Shown here: positions 46,641 to 56,132 of the stretch, in pieces
Layout: every line of letters starts with the position of its first letter
How positions within the stretch are numbered: the stretch's first letter is position 1
DNA from: Pseudomonas fluorescens
GTDB lineage: Bacteria > Pseudomonadota > Gammaproteobacteria > Pseudomonadales > Pseudomonadaceae
Length of the DNA stretch: 64,000 nt
Assembly: GCF_902498195.1 (NCBI RefSeq)
Contig: NZ_CABVIY010000003.1
Coordinates: forward strand, 558,001-622,000
Direction: 5' to 3'
Notes under the pieces: model-generated
Database searches by the model: none
What the model saw: the letters and a program-made list of their open reading frames with translations, nothing else
Told to the model about the DNA's origin: nothing
Program-made: the position numbers and the translations under genes

Positions 46641-47801
46641 ATGAATTTCCAACTGACCCAAGAACAAGAAATGTTGGTGGACGCGGTACGCAGTTTCGTC
46701 ACCAAGGAACTGCTGCCCTATGAAGATGAGGTCGATGCCGCCGATGAAGTCTCCCCGGAGCTGGCGGCACAGATTCGCGGCAAGGCGATCGCCGCCGGTT
46801 TCTACGCCTTCAACATGCCCGAAGAGGTCGGCGGTGGCGGCCTGGACTACCTGTCCCAGGCGCTGATCGAGCGTGAGCTGTCCAAGGTGTCCTGGGCGCT
46901 GCACGTGTTCGTGGCGCGGCCTTCGAAGATCCTCATGGCCTGCAAGGGCGAGCAGATCAACGACTACCTGTTGCCGTGCATCCAGGGCGAGAAGATCGAT
47001 TGCTTCGCACTGACCGAGCCGGGTGCCGGTTCCGACGCCAACGCGATCAAGACCCGCGCCGTGCGTGACGGTGACGACTTCATCCTCAACGGCAGCAAGC
47101 ACTTCATCAGCCACGCCGGCCATGCCGATTTCGCCATCGTCTTCGCCGTGACCGACACCTACGAACACAACGGCCGCCAGCGCAACGCCGTGACCTCGTT
47201 CCTGGTCGACCGCAACACCCCGGGCATGACCATTCGCCGTGGACCCAAGTGCGTGAGCAACCGCGGCTATCACACGTTTGAAATGTTCTTCGACGACTGC
47301 CGCGTGCCGGCCTCCAAAGTGCTCGGCGAAGTCGGCAAGGGCTGGGAAGTGGCCAATGCCTGGCTGACGGCCGGCCGGGTGATGGTCGCGGCCAACTGCG
47401 TCGGCCAGGCGCAACGGGCACTGGACGTGTCGCTGCAATGGGCAGCGGACCGCAAGCAATTCGGTCAACCGATCGGCACCTATCAAGGCGTGTCGTTCAA
47501 GTTGGCGGACATGGCCACGCAAATTCGCGCCGCCGAACTGCTGACCCTGCACACCGCCTGGAAAATGGACCAGGGCACCATGACCGACGGCGAGGCCGGC
47601 ATGGCCAAGCTGTTTGCCAGCGAAGTGTTGGGCCGCGCGGCCGATGAGGCGGTGCAGATTTTCGGCGGCATGGGCCTGATGAACGAAGGTCCGGTGGAAC
47701 GCATCTGGCGTAACGCGCGGATCGAACGGATCTGGGAAGGCACGTCGGAAATCCAGCGCCACATCATTTCCCGCGAACTGCTGCGGCCACTGCTGCGCTG
47801 A
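46641..47801 (+). CDS. Acyl-CoA dehydrogenase
   Basis: The 386-residue FAD enzyme has ALTEPGAGSDANAIKT, the C-terminal IFGGMGLMNEGPVERIWRNARI and RIWEGTSEIQR with E366 as expected base. Its place next to an acyl-CoA ligase and AruI/AruH suggests an acyl-CoA derived from the arginine transaminase pathway, such as 4-guanidinobutyryl-CoA. The same gene order is found in other pseudomonads. The substrate assignment is inference. Confidence 0.88.
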   Translation: MNFQLTQEQEMLVDAVRSFVTKELLPYEDEVDAADEVSPELAAQIRGKAIAAGFYAFNMPEEVGGGGLDYLSQALIERELSKVSWALHVFVARPSKILMACKGEQINDYLLPCIQGEKIDCFALTEPGAGSDANAIKTRAVRDGDDFILNGSKHFISHAGHADFAIVFAVTDTYEHNGRQRNAVTSFLVDRNTPGMTIRRGPKCVSNRGYHTFEMFFDDCRVPASKVLGEVGKGWEVANAWLTAGRVMVAANCVGQAQRALDVSLQWAADRKQFGQPIGTYQGVSFKLADMATQIRAAELLTLHTAWKMDQGTMTDGEAGMAKLFASEVLGRAADEAVQIFGGMGLMNEGPVERIWRNARIERIWEGTSEIQRHIISRELLRPLLR

Positions 47802-47819
47802 TCGCCCCGGAGAATTCCC

Positions 47820-49916
47820 ATGTCGCAATCGATCCGTGACAACCTCAAACGCATGCTCGCGCCGCGCCACGTGGCGTTCGTCGGTGGCCGCAGCATGGCC
47901 CGCGCCCTCAAGCGCTGCGCCGAGGGCGGCTACCCAGGGCAAATGTGGCTGGTCAACCCGCAACACGACAGCCTTGAAGGCGTGCCGTGCGTACGCAGCA
48001 TCGCCGAGTTGCCCTGCGGGCCGGACGCGGTGTTCATCGCCACCAACCGCGAACTGACCCTGACCTGCGTGGCCGAACTGGCCGCCATCGGCACCGGCGG
48101 CGCGATTTGCTACGCCTCCGGTTTCGCCGAGGTCGGCGCCGAGGGCCAGGCCCTGCAACAGCAATTGCTGCAAGCCGCTGGCGACATGGCCTTGCTCGGC
48201 CCCAACTGTTATGGCCTGCTCGACTACCTGCACAGCTCCGCGCTGTGGCCGGTGGCCCATGGCGGCAAAGCGGTAGAGAAGGGCGTGGCGGTGCTGACCC
48301 AAAGCGGTAACTTCGCCTACAACCTGTCCATGAGCGACCGCTCGCTGCCGGTGGCCTACATGGCTTCGGTTGGCAATCAGGCGCAACTGGGCGTGGCCGA
48401 ACTGATGGACGTGCTGCTCGATGAGCCACGGGTCACCGCCATCGGCCTGCACCTGGAAGGCCTGAAAAACGTACCGGGTTTCGCCCGCGCCGCGCACAAG
48501 GCGCTGGAGAAGGGCATCCCGATCATCGCGCTGAAAACCGGCGTGTCGCAGATCGGCGCCGAACTGGCCTTGAGTCACACCAGTTCACTGTCCGGTTCCG
48601 ATGCCCTTTACGACGCGCTGTTCGACCGTCTCGGGGTGATTCGCGTCAGTGGCCCGGTGAGTTTCGTCGAAACCCTGAAGGCTGCGGCCTGCGGCAACCT
48701 GCCGGCAGGCAACAGCCTGATCGCACTGGCCTGTTCCGGCGGCGACGCCGGGCTGATTGCCGACTACGCCGAGCGCAACGAACTGGCGCTGCCCAAACTC
48801 GACCAAGGTCAAGTCAACGAACTGGCCCAGGTCCTGCCGAGCTACGCCAACCTGGTCAACCCGCTGGACTTCACCACGGCGATCTGGGGCGACGGCGAGG
48901 CGCTGAACCGCATGCTCGACAGCGCCCTGCGCACCGAGGCCGACGCGGCAATGCTGGTGCTCGATTACCCGGCGGAGTTCACCGGCGAGCGCAAGGAATG
49001 CGACCTGCTGCTGGACCTGTACTGCAAGGCGCTGGTGCGTCATGGCAAAACCGGTTTCGTCACCTCGGCCTTCCCGGAACTGCTGCCGCCTCACGCCCGC
49101 GAACGTCTGCATGCCCAAGGCGTGGCGGCGTTGCAGGGTGTGGAAGACGGTTTGGCTGCCTGGGGTCGTGTCGCCAATTACCAGCGCAATCGCCAGGCCT
49201 TGCTGGACCTCGGTGAATCGGCACTGGTGCCGCTGTGCCCACAGGCGCTGGAAGGCGAAGGCCGGTTGCTCAATGAATGGGATTCGAAACAGGCCCTGCG
49301 TGTATTTGGCCTGCCGATACCCGAGGGTGTGCTGAGCACGCCAGACAAAGCCCTGAAAGACGCCGAAACGCTGGGCTATCCACTGGTGCTCAAGGCCGTC
49401 AGCGCGCAGTTGCCACACAAGACCGAAGCCGGCGCCGTGGCACTGAACCTCAAGGATGGCGCGGCTGTAACCCAAGCCCTGGAAAACATGCGCAGCCGCA
49501 TCGCCGCCTACGCACCGGGTGTGCCATTCGATCAACTGTTGCTGGAGCCCATGGCCAAACCGCCATTGGCTGAGCTGATTGTCGGCATCAAGCGTGAAAA
49601 CGATTTTGGCTTGGCCTTGGTAATTGGCGCGGGTGGCATCCTGGTGGAATTGCTCAAGGACAGTCGCAGCCTGTTGCTGCCGACCACCGACGGCGCGATT
49701 CGCCAGGCCTTGCTCGGCCTGCGCAGCGCCGCGCTGCTGCAAGGCTTCCGTGGTCGCGAAGCGGCGGACCTGGATGCGCTGGTGGCGGCGATCCGCGCCG
49801 TCGCCGACTACGCCTGCGAGAACGCCGCGCAGTTGCTGGAACTGGATGTGAACCCATTGTTGGTTGGTGCCGAGGGCACGACCGCGGTCGACGCGTTGAT
49901 TCGCATCACGCCATGA
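47820..49916 (+). CDS. ADP-forming acyl-CoA ligase (CoA-binding plus ATP-grasp)
   Basis: The 698-residue fused acyl-CoA synthetase (NDP-forming) has an N-terminal CoA-binding Rossmann domain (about 5-130) and a succinyl-CoA-ligase-like domain with the phosphorylated-histidine motif ELALSHTSSLSGSD near residue 253. A C-terminal ATP-grasp domain (about 480-698) carries PLVLKAVSAQLPHKTEAGAV and FGLALVIGAGGILVEL. It would make a CoA thioester from a carboxylate using ATP, probably the acid produced by the downstream aldehyde dehydrogenase. CGGAG precedes the start. Confidence 0.88.
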   Translation: MSQSIRDNLKRMLAPRHVAFVGGRSMARALKRCAEGGYPGQMWLVNPQHDSLEGVPCVRSIAELPCGPDAVFIATNRELTLTCVAELAAIGTGGAICYASGFAEVGAEGQALQQQLLQAAGDMALLGPNCYGLLDYLHSSALWPVAHGGKAVEKGVAVLTQSGNFAYNLSMSDRSLPVAYMASVGNQAQLGVAELMDVLLDEPRVTAIGLHLEGLKNVPGFARAAHKALEKGIPIIALKTGVSQIGAELALSHTSSLSGSDALYDALFDRLGVIRVSGPVSFVETLKAAACGNLPAGNSLIALACSGGDAGLIADYAERNELALPKLDQGQVNELAQVLPSYANLVNPLDFTTAIWGDGEALNRMLDSALRTEADAAMLVLDYPAEFTGERKECDLLLDLYCKALVRHGKTGFVTSAFPELLPPHARERLHAQGVAALQGVEDGLAAWGRVANYQRNRQALLDLGESALVPLCPQALEGEGRLLNEWDSKQALRVFGLPIPEGVLSTPDKALKDAETLGYPLVLKAVSAQLPHKTEAGAVALNLKDGAAVTQALENMRSRIAAYAPGVPFDQLLLEPMAKPPLAELIVGIKRENDFGLALVIGAGGILVELLKDSRSLLLPTTDGAIRQALLGLRSAALLQGFRGREAADLDALVAAIRAVADYACENAAQLLELDVNPLLVGAEGTTAVDALIRITP

Positions 49917-49930
49917 ATGAGGACCTGAAC

Positions 49931-51538
49931 ATGCAAAGCAAAACCTTGACCGGTGGCCAGGCGCTGGTGCGCCTGTTGGCCAACTACGGCGTCGATACCG
50001 TGTTCGGCATCCCCGGCGTGCACACCCTGGAGCTGTATCGCGGCTTGCCCGGCAGCGGCATTCGCCACGTGCTGACCCGGCATGAGCAGGGCGCCAGTTT
50101 CATGGCCGACGGCTACGCACGGGTCAGCGGCAAACCCGGCGTGTGCTTCGTCATCACCGGCCCCGGCGTGACCAACGCCGCCACCGGTATTGGCCAGGCC
50201 TATGCCGACTCGATCCCGATGCTGGTGATTTCCAGCGTCAACCACACCGCCAGCCTCGGCAAGGGCTGGGGCATCCTGCACGAGTGCCAGGACCAGCGCG
50301 CCATGACCGCGCCGATCACCGCGTTCTCGGCGGTGGCCCTCACCCCTGAAGACCTGCCGGAACTGATCGCCCGTGCCTACGCGGTGTTCGACAGCGAACG
50401 GCCGCGCCCGGTGCACATTTCGGTGCCGCTGGACGTGCTGTCGGCACCGATCGCCCGCGACTGGAGCAACGAAGTCGTGCGCCGTCCGGGGCGTGGCACG
50501 CCAGCGGCCGACGTGCTGGAGGCGGCAGTCGCCAAGCTGCACGGCGCTAAACGCCCGATGATCATTGCCGGCGGCGGCGCCTTGAATGCCGCCTCGCAGT
50601 TGCAGGCACTCAGCACCCGACTGGCCGCGCCGCTGTTCACCAGCGTCGCCGGTAAAGGCCTGTTGCCACCGGATGCGCCGCTCAACGCCGGTTCGTCGCT
50701 GTGCGTGGAGCCGGGCTGGAACCTGATCGCCGAGGCCGATGTGGTGCTGGCGGTCGGCACGGAAATGGCCGACACCGATTTCTGGCGCGAGCGCCTGCCG
50801 CTCAATGCCGAGTTGCTGCGAGTGGACATCGATCCGCGCAAGTTCAACGACTTCTATCCATGTGCCGTCGCCCTGCAAGGCGATGCACAGCAGACGCTTG
50901 CGGCCTTGCTTGAACGCCTGTCGACGGATGTGCGCAACGCCGAGGCCGCCATTGCCAAGGTCGCGGCGCTGCGTGAAGCGATTCAAACCGGCCACGGCCC
51001 GTTGCAGTCGATCCACCAGGCGATTTTGCAACGCATCGCCGCCGAGTTGCCGGCCAATGCGTTCATCAGCACCGACATGACCCAACTGGCCTACACCGGT
51101 AACTACGCCTTCGATTCGCTGGCGCCCCGCAGCTGGTTGCACCCGACCGGCTACGGCACTCTGGGTTATGGCTTGCCGGCCGGCATCGGCGCCAAGTTCG
51201 GTGCGCCGCAGCGGCCAGGCCTGGTGCTGGTCGGCGACGGCGGTTTCCTTTACACCGCCCAGGAACTGGCGACGGCGGTCGAGGAGCTGGACAGCCCGCT
51301 GGTGGTGTTGCTGTGGAACAACGATGCCCTGGGGCAGATTCGCGACGACATGATCGGCCTGGACATCGAGCCCATTGGCGTGCTGCCGCGCAACCCGGAC
51401 TTCGCTGCCCTTGGGCGCGCCTTCGGCTGCACCGTGACTCAGCCGCAGAACCTCGCGGAACTGCAAACCGACCTGCGCCATGGCTTCAATCGCAATGGCG
51501 TCACCCTGATCGAGCTCAAGCATGCCTGCGTACGCTGA
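49931..51538 (+). CDS. aruI: 2-ketoarginine (5-guanidino-2-oxopentanoate) decarboxylase
   Basis: The 535-residue thiamine-diphosphate enzyme of the acetolactate synthase fold decarboxylates 2-ketoarginine to 4-guanidinobutyraldehyde. The cofactor motif GDGGFLYTAQELATAVEELD ends in NND, and the conserved glutamate lies in TRHEQGASFMADGYAR. I chose the ATG at 49931 with GAGG eight bases upstream, rather than an ATG 18 bases earlier that overlaps the ligase stop. It is followed by aruH, as in P. aeruginosa though in reverse order. Acetolactate synthase proper is unlikely given the context. Confidence 0.87.
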   Translation: MQSKTLTGGQALVRLLANYGVDTVFGIPGVHTLELYRGLPGSGIRHVLTRHEQGASFMADGYARVSGKPGVCFVITGPGVTNAATGIGQAYADSIPMLVISSVNHTASLGKGWGILHECQDQRAMTAPITAFSAVALTPEDLPELIARAYAVFDSERPRPVHISVPLDVLSAPIARDWSNEVVRRPGRGTPAADVLEAAVAKLHGAKRPMIIAGGGALNAASQLQALSTRLAAPLFTSVAGKGLLPPDAPLNAGSSLCVEPGWNLIAEADVVLAVGTEMADTDFWRERLPLNAELLRVDIDPRKFNDFYPCAVALQGDAQQTLAALLERLSTDVRNAEAAIAKVAALREAIQTGHGPLQSIHQAILQRIAAELPANAFISTDMTQLAYTGNYAFDSLAPRSWLHPTGYGTLGYGLPAGIGAKFGAPQRPGLVLVGDGGFLYTAQELATAVEELDSPLVVLLWNNDALGQIRDDMIGLDIEPIGVLPRNPDFAALGRAFGCTVTQPQNLAELQTDLRHGFNRNGVTLIELKHACVR

Positions 51539-51544
51539 GCTCAC

Positions 51545-51645
51545 TGTAGGAGCGAGCTTGCTCGCGATGGACGTCAACGAAAACGCGCACTGTCTGAATG
51601 ACCGGGTTGCCCTGACGTTTTTCGCGAGCAGAGCTCGCTCCTACA
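51545..51645. repeat. REPIN between aruI and aruH, TGTAGGAGCGAGC subfamily
   Basis: The left arm starts at 51545 and the right arm ends at 51645. The interior contains GGACGTCAACGAAAACGCGC, shared with the copy at 36756-36855. It interrupts the aru operon; aruH then has its own strong AGGAGGA site (51659-51665). Confidence 0.92.
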
Positions 51646-51670
51646 GGACCGTGTTTATAGGAGGAAAGCC

Positions 51671-52861
51671 ATGCGCTTTTCTGATCTGACCCAACGCATC
51701 GCCGGTGACGGTGCTGCCGCCTGGGATATTCACTACCGCGCACTGGCCATGCGCGAGCAGGGCAAGGACATCCTGTTGCTGTCGGTGGGCGATCCGGATT
51801 TCGATACGCCGCAACCCATCGTGCAAAGCGCCATCGACAGCCTGTTGTCCGGCAATACCCACTACGCCGAGGTGCGCGGCAAGCGTGCCTTGCGCGAAGC
51901 CATCGCCAGACGCCACCAGCAACGCAGTGGCCAGCGTGTCACGGCGGACGAAGTCACGGTCCTGGCCGGTGCCCAGTGCGCGCTGTTTGCCGTGGCCCAA
52001 TGCGTGCTCAACCCGGGTGACGAAGTGATCGTCGCCGAACCGATGTACGTCACCTACGAAGCGGTGTTCGGTGCTTGCGGCGCCGTGGTCATCCCGGTGC
52101 CGGTGCGTCCGGAGAACGGCTTTCGCGTGCTGCCCGAAGACGTCGCCGCACGCATTACCCCACGCACCCGCGCCCTGGCGCTGAACAGTCCGCACAACCC
52201 GTCGGGCGCCAGCCTGCCGCGCAGCACCTGGCAGGCGCTGGCCGAATTGTGCATCGCCCATGACCTGTGGCTGATTTCCGACGAGGTCTACAGCGAACTG
52301 CTATTTGAAGGCGAACACGTCAGCCCGGCGAGTCTGCCGGGCATGGCCGAACGCACCGCGACCCTCAACAGCCTGTCCAAATCCCACGCCATGACCGGGT
52401 GGCGCGTCGGCTGGGTGGTGGCGCCGCCGTCCCTGGCCGGGCACCTGGAAAACCTCGCCCTGTGCATGCTCTACGGTTCGCCGGATTTCATCCAGGACGC
52501 CGCCGTGGTGGCGCTGGACAGCCAACTGCCGGAACTGGAAGCCATGCGCGAAGCCTATCGCCAGCGCCGCGACCTGGTCTGTGAAAGCCTGGCCGATTGC
52601 CCCGGCCTGCGCGCCTTGAAACCTGATGGCGGCATGTTCGTGATGGTCGACATCCGTGAAACCGGGCTCAGCGCCCAGGCGTTTGCCGACCGTCTGCTTG
52701 ATCGCCATGGGGTTTCTGTTTTGGCCGGTGAAGCCTTCGGGCCGAGCGCGGCCGGTCACATTCGCCTCGGTTTGGTGGTAGGGGCCGCGCCGTTGCGCGA
52801 TGCCTGCCAGCGTATCGCTTGCTGTGCTGAAGAATTGATGGAGACGCAAGTCCATGCTTGA
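51671..52861 (+). CDS. aruH: Arginine:pyruvate transaminase
   Basis: The 396-residue fold-type I PLP aminotransferase converts L-arginine and pyruvate to 2-ketoarginine and alanine in the ATA pathway. It has NSPHNPSGA, SDEVYSEL and the PLP lysine K237 in NSLSKSHAMTGWRVGW. The assignment to AruH rests on adjacency to aruI and the AruRS-like genes plus overall family similarity; other amino acid substrates, including lysine, are possible. AGGAGGA gives strong translation initiation after the intervening REPIN. The end overlaps the next gene by eight bases. Confidence 0.88.
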   Translation: MRFSDLTQRIAGDGAAAWDIHYRALAMREQGKDILLLSVGDPDFDTPQPIVQSAIDSLLSGNTHYAEVRGKRALREAIARRHQQRSGQRVTADEVTVLAGAQCALFAVAQCVLNPGDEVIVAEPMYVTYEAVFGACGAVVIPVPVRPENGFRVLPEDVAARITPRTRALALNSPHNPSGASLPRSTWQALAELCIAHDLWLISDEVYSELLFEGEHVSPASLPGMAERTATLNSLSKSHAMTGWRVGWVVAPPSLAGHLENLALCMLYGSPDFIQDAAVVALDSQLPELEAMREAYRQRRDLVCESLADCPGLRALKPDGGMFVMVDIRETGLSAQAFADRLLDRHGVSVLAGEAFGPSAAGHIRLGLVVGAAPLRDACQRIACCAEELMETQVHA

Positions 52862-54266
52862 TCACAAACATCTGTTTATCGATGGCCGCTGGCAAACCCC
52901 GTCCGGGCAAGGCGTTGCTGACGTCATCAACCCGGCCACCGAAGCGGTCGCCGGCCGTGTGCCGCTGGGTGACGAACGCGATGTCGACAATGCCGTGGCG
53001 GCGGCGCGCAAGGCCTTCGACTCATGGTCGCGCACGCCCTCCAGCGTTCGCGCCGGCTACATCCGCGCACTGGCCGAACAACTGAAGGCCCGCGCCGATG
53101 AAATGGCGGCGGTGATTACCACCGAACTGGGCATGCCGGTGCAATGGAGCCGTTCGGTGCAAGTCGACGGGCCGATCCTGGGCCTTGAGCAATACGTCGA
53201 ACTCGCCGCTGTGATGGACGAAGTGCGCGAGGTCGGCAACTCGCGGGTCTACCGCGAGGCGGTGGGCGTGTGTGCGTTCATCAATCCCTGGAACTACCCG
53301 CTGCACCAGTTGATCGGCAAGCTGGCCCCGGCCCTGGCCGCCGGTTGCACGGTGGTGGTCAAGCCGAGTCAGGACACGCCGCTGCACGCGTTTCTGCTGG
53401 CACAGATGATCGAAGACATCGGCCTGCCGGCTGGGGTGTTCAACCTGATCAGCGGACCTGGCTCGAAAGTCGGCGAAGCACTGGCCAGACACCCGGATGT
53501 GGACATGGTGTCGTTCACCGGCTCCACCGGTGCCGGCGTGCGCGTTTCCCAGGCCGCCGCACCTTCGGTGAAGCGCGTGTGCCTGGAGCTGGGTGGCAAA
53601 TCGGCGCTGTTGATCGCCGAAGATGCCGACCTGGAGGCGGCGGTGCGCTACGGCGTGCAGGACGTGATGATCAACTCCGGGCAGACCTGCACCGCGCTGA
53701 CCCGCATGCTGCTGCCGGCCAGTCGTTATGCCGAGGCGGTGGAAATCGCGCTGGAGGAAACCCTGAGCCTGAAGATGGGCGACCCGCTCGATCCACAGAG
53801 CTTCCTCGGCCCGATGTGCTCGGCCGGGCAACGTCGCACCGTGCTCGATTACATCAAGGTCGGCCAGGAAGAAGGCGCACGCCTGCTGTGCGGCGGCGAT
53901 GTAGGGGGCTTCGAGCGCGGCTACTACGTCAGCCCGACGCTGTTCGCTGACGTCAATAACAGCATGCGCATCGCCCAGGAAGAAATCTTCGGCCCGGTGT
54001 TGTGCTTGATCCCTTATGACGACGAGGCGCAAGCCATCCAGATCGCCAACGACTCGCCGTTCGGGCTGTCCAGCGGAGTCTGGGCCGGCAGCACCGGGCG
54101 TGCCCTGGAACTGGGGCGGCAACTGCGTGCGGGCCAGTGCTTTCTCAATGGCGCGGCGTTCAACTATCAGGCGCCGTTCGGCGGCTACAAGCAATCCGGT
54201 AATGGACGTGAATGGGGGGAAGAGGGGCTGAACGAATTCGTCGAAGTGAAGGCGATCCAGGTGTGA
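52854..54266 (+). CDS. NAD(P)-dependent aldehyde dehydrogenase
   Basis: The 470-residue aldehyde dehydrogenase has catalytic C279 (NSGQTCTALTR), general base E245 (LELGGKSA) and the FTGSTGAG nucleotide-site motif. Its start lies within the last codons of aruH, so translation is coupled. By position it should oxidise 4-guanidinobutyraldehyde to 4-guanidinobutyrate, the step after AruI. It is the last gene before a strong hairpin. Substrate specificity is inferred from context. Confidence 0.87.
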   Translation: MLDHKHLFIDGRWQTPSGQGVADVINPATEAVAGRVPLGDERDVDNAVAAARKAFDSWSRTPSSVRAGYIRALAEQLKARADEMAAVITTELGMPVQWSRSVQVDGPILGLEQYVELAAVMDEVREVGNSRVYREAVGVCAFINPWNYPLHQLIGKLAPALAAGCTVVVKPSQDTPLHAFLLAQMIEDIGLPAGVFNLISGPGSKVGEALARHPDVDMVSFTGSTGAGVRVSQAAAPSVKRVCLELGGKSALLIAEDADLEAAVRYGVQDVMINSGQTCTALTRMLLPASRYAEAVEIALEETLSLKMGDPLDPQSFLGPMCSAGQRRTVLDYIKVGQEEGARLLCGGDVGGFERGYYVSPTLFADVNNSMRIAQEEIFGPVLCLIPYDDEAQAIQIANDSPFGLSSGVWAGSTGRALELGRQLRAGQCFLNGAAFNYQAPFGGYKQSGNGREWGEEGLNEFVEVKAIQV

Positions 54267-54290
54267 GCCTCAGGCGTTCACAAATAATCA

Positions 54291-54312
54291 GCACCGGGCC
54301 CAGGCCCGGTGC
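54291..54312 (+). terminator. Strong hairpin after the aru operon
   Basis: GCACCGGGC and GCCCGGTGC form a perfect 9-bp GC-rich stem around CCAG, 24 bp after the aldehyde dehydrogenase stop. A run of four T follows about ten bases later, so it is a plausible but not classical intrinsic terminator. Confidence 0.65.
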
Positions 54313-54364
54313 CTTGCGTGGTTTTGAACGGGTATTTCCTTAGCTTTTAATCAGGGGCAATGCA

Positions 54365-55966
54365 ATGAGCGATAACAAGAACAAGATTACTCAAGCGAAC
54401 CACGAATTCAGCTTCCCGCGCCGCGACTTTTTAAAGTACAGCGCAGCGGCGGCGGCAGTGGCGGGGGCCTTCTCCATGGGCCTGCCGTTGGGTGCCTTTG
54501 CCGCAGAAGCCACGCCAAAGCCGGGCGGCGTGTTGCGCCTGGGCCTGGCGGGGGGCAGCACCACAGACTCCAAGGACCCGGGCTCCTGGGTCGATACCTT
54601 CACCTTTGTAGGCTTCTCGGCGGTCTATAACACCCTCACCGAAATCGCCGTCGACGGCAGCGCGATTCCCGAACTGGCGGAAAGCTGGACTTCAACCCCG
54701 GACGCGCGCATCTGGACCTTCAAACTGCGCCAGGGCGTAACGTTCCACAACGGCAAGACCCTGACCGCCGATGACGTGGTCGCCTCGATCCAGCATCACC
54801 TCGGGGAAAAATCCACCTCGGCGGCCAAGACCGTCTTGGGCGATGTGGCCAAGGTCAGTGCCAATGGCAGCGACAGCGTGGTGTTCGAACTGCATGCGGG
54901 CAACGCCGATTTCTCTTACGTGGCCGCCGATTATCATCTGGTGATCATGCCCAGCAAGGACGGGGTAGCGGACTGGCAAGCCGGCGTTGGCACCGGTGGC
55001 TATCGCCTCAAGGACTTCGAACCGGGCGTGCGCATGACCCTGGAGCGCAGTGCGGATTACTGGAAGCCGGGCCGCGCGCATTTCGCCAGCGCCGAGCTGA
55101 TCGCCATTGCCGATGGCGCCGCGCGGATCAACGCGCTGGTCACCGGGCAGGTGGACGTGATCAACAAGGTCGACCTCAAAACCGTGGCGCTGCTCAAGCG
55201 CAATCCGAACCTGGTCATCGAGGAAACCAAGGGTGCGCAGCACTACACCTTCCCGATGCTCACCGACAGCCAGGTGTTCCAGAACAACGACGTGCGCCTG
55301 GCGATGAAATACGCGGTCAACCGCGAAACCCTGCTGGCCTCGGTGCTGTACGGCTATGGCCTGGTGGGCAACGATCACCCGATCCAGCCGGGTAGTCGCT
55401 TCATCAACACCGCGCTGGAACAGCGTACCTACGACCCGGACAAGTCGCGCTTCCACCTGAAAAAGGCCGGCCTGGATTCGCTCAAAGTGCGCCTGCAAGC
55501 GTCGGATGCGGCCTACACCGGCGCGGTCGATGCCTCGGTGCTGTTCAAGGAGCAGGCGCGTGCGGCCGGGATCGACATAGACGTGGTGCGCGAACCCGCC
55601 GACGGCTTCTTCACCAACGTCTGGATGAAACAGCCGTTCACCACCTCGTTCTGGTACAGCAGCCTGACCGCCGACCGCATGTTCAGCATCGGTTACGCCA
55701 AGGGCGCGGCCTGGAACGAAACCCACTGGGACAACCCGCGTTTCAACCAGCTGCTCAACGCCGCCCGGGGCGAGATGAACGACCCGCTGCGCCGCGAGAT
55801 GTACAACGAAATGCAGGCGCTGTGCCGGGATGACGGCGGGGCCATCGTGCCGCTGTTCGCCAGCTCCGTGGCGGCCCGTTCCAATCGTGTGGCGCACGGC
55901 GGGCAGACAGCGCCCTATGGCGAACTGGACGGGCTGCGCGTGATCGAGCGGTGGTGGCAGGCGTAA
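54365..55966 (+). CDS. Dipeptide/opine-type ABC binding protein, Tat-exported
   Basis: The 533-residue SBP_bac_5 (DppA/OppA) binding protein has a twin-arginine signal (RRDFLKYSAAAAAVAGAFSMG). The mature protein shows LAESWTSTPDARIWTFKLRQGVTFHNGKTLTADDV, a typical DppA-family stretch. It heads a complete importer (two permeases and a double ATPase) immediately downstream. Tat export is unusual for this class. Its place after the aru operon raises the possibility of uptake of an arginine-containing peptide, opine or guanidino compound, but nothing in the sequence fixes the ligand. Confidence 0.88.
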   Translation: MSDNKNKITQANHEFSFPRRDFLKYSAAAAAVAGAFSMGLPLGAFAAEATPKPGGVLRLGLAGGSTTDSKDPGSWVDTFTFVGFSAVYNTLTEIAVDGSAIPELAESWTSTPDARIWTFKLRQGVTFHNGKTLTADDVVASIQHHLGEKSTSAAKTVLGDVAKVSANGSDSVVFELHAGNADFSYVAADYHLVIMPSKDGVADWQAGVGTGGYRLKDFEPGVRMTLERSADYWKPGRAHFASAELIAIADGAARINALVTGQVDVINKVDLKTVALLKRNPNLVIEETKGAQHYTFPMLTDSQVFQNNDVRLAMKYAVNRETLLASVLYGYGLVGNDHPIQPGSRFINTALEQRTYDPDKSRFHLKKAGLDSLKVRLQASDAAYTGAVDASVLFKEQARAAGIDIDVVREPADGFFTNVWMKQPFTTSFWYSSLTADRMFSIGYAKGAAWNETHWDNPRFNQLLNAARGEMNDPLRREMYNEMQALCRDDGGAIVPLFASSVAARSNRVAHGGQTAPYGELDGLRVIERWWQA

Positions 55967-55995
55967 GCGTTCAGTCAATCCACTGAGGACTTTAT

Positions 55996-56083
55996 GTGGG
56001 AGCGGGCTTGCTCGCGAAGGCGGTGTGTCAGTCACCATAAATGTTTGCTGACAGGGCCTCTTCGCGAGCAAGCCCGCTCCCAC
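55996..56083. repeat. REPIN inside the ABC operon
   Basis: The arms begin at 55996 and end at 56083, between the binding-protein gene and the first permease. Such elements can allow more binding protein than membrane components to be made from one transcript. Confidence 0.92.
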
Positions 56084-56132
56084 AGGTTAAGTGAGGGTCT
56101 TCAACAGTGTGCCCATTTCAAGGAATTGCGCG

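Noticed and set aside
45750..48578. Very long minus-strand open frame (942 codons) opposite the crotonase, dehydrogenase and ligase
   Set aside because: A stop-free antisense frame caused by high third-position GC; there is no start context or domain.
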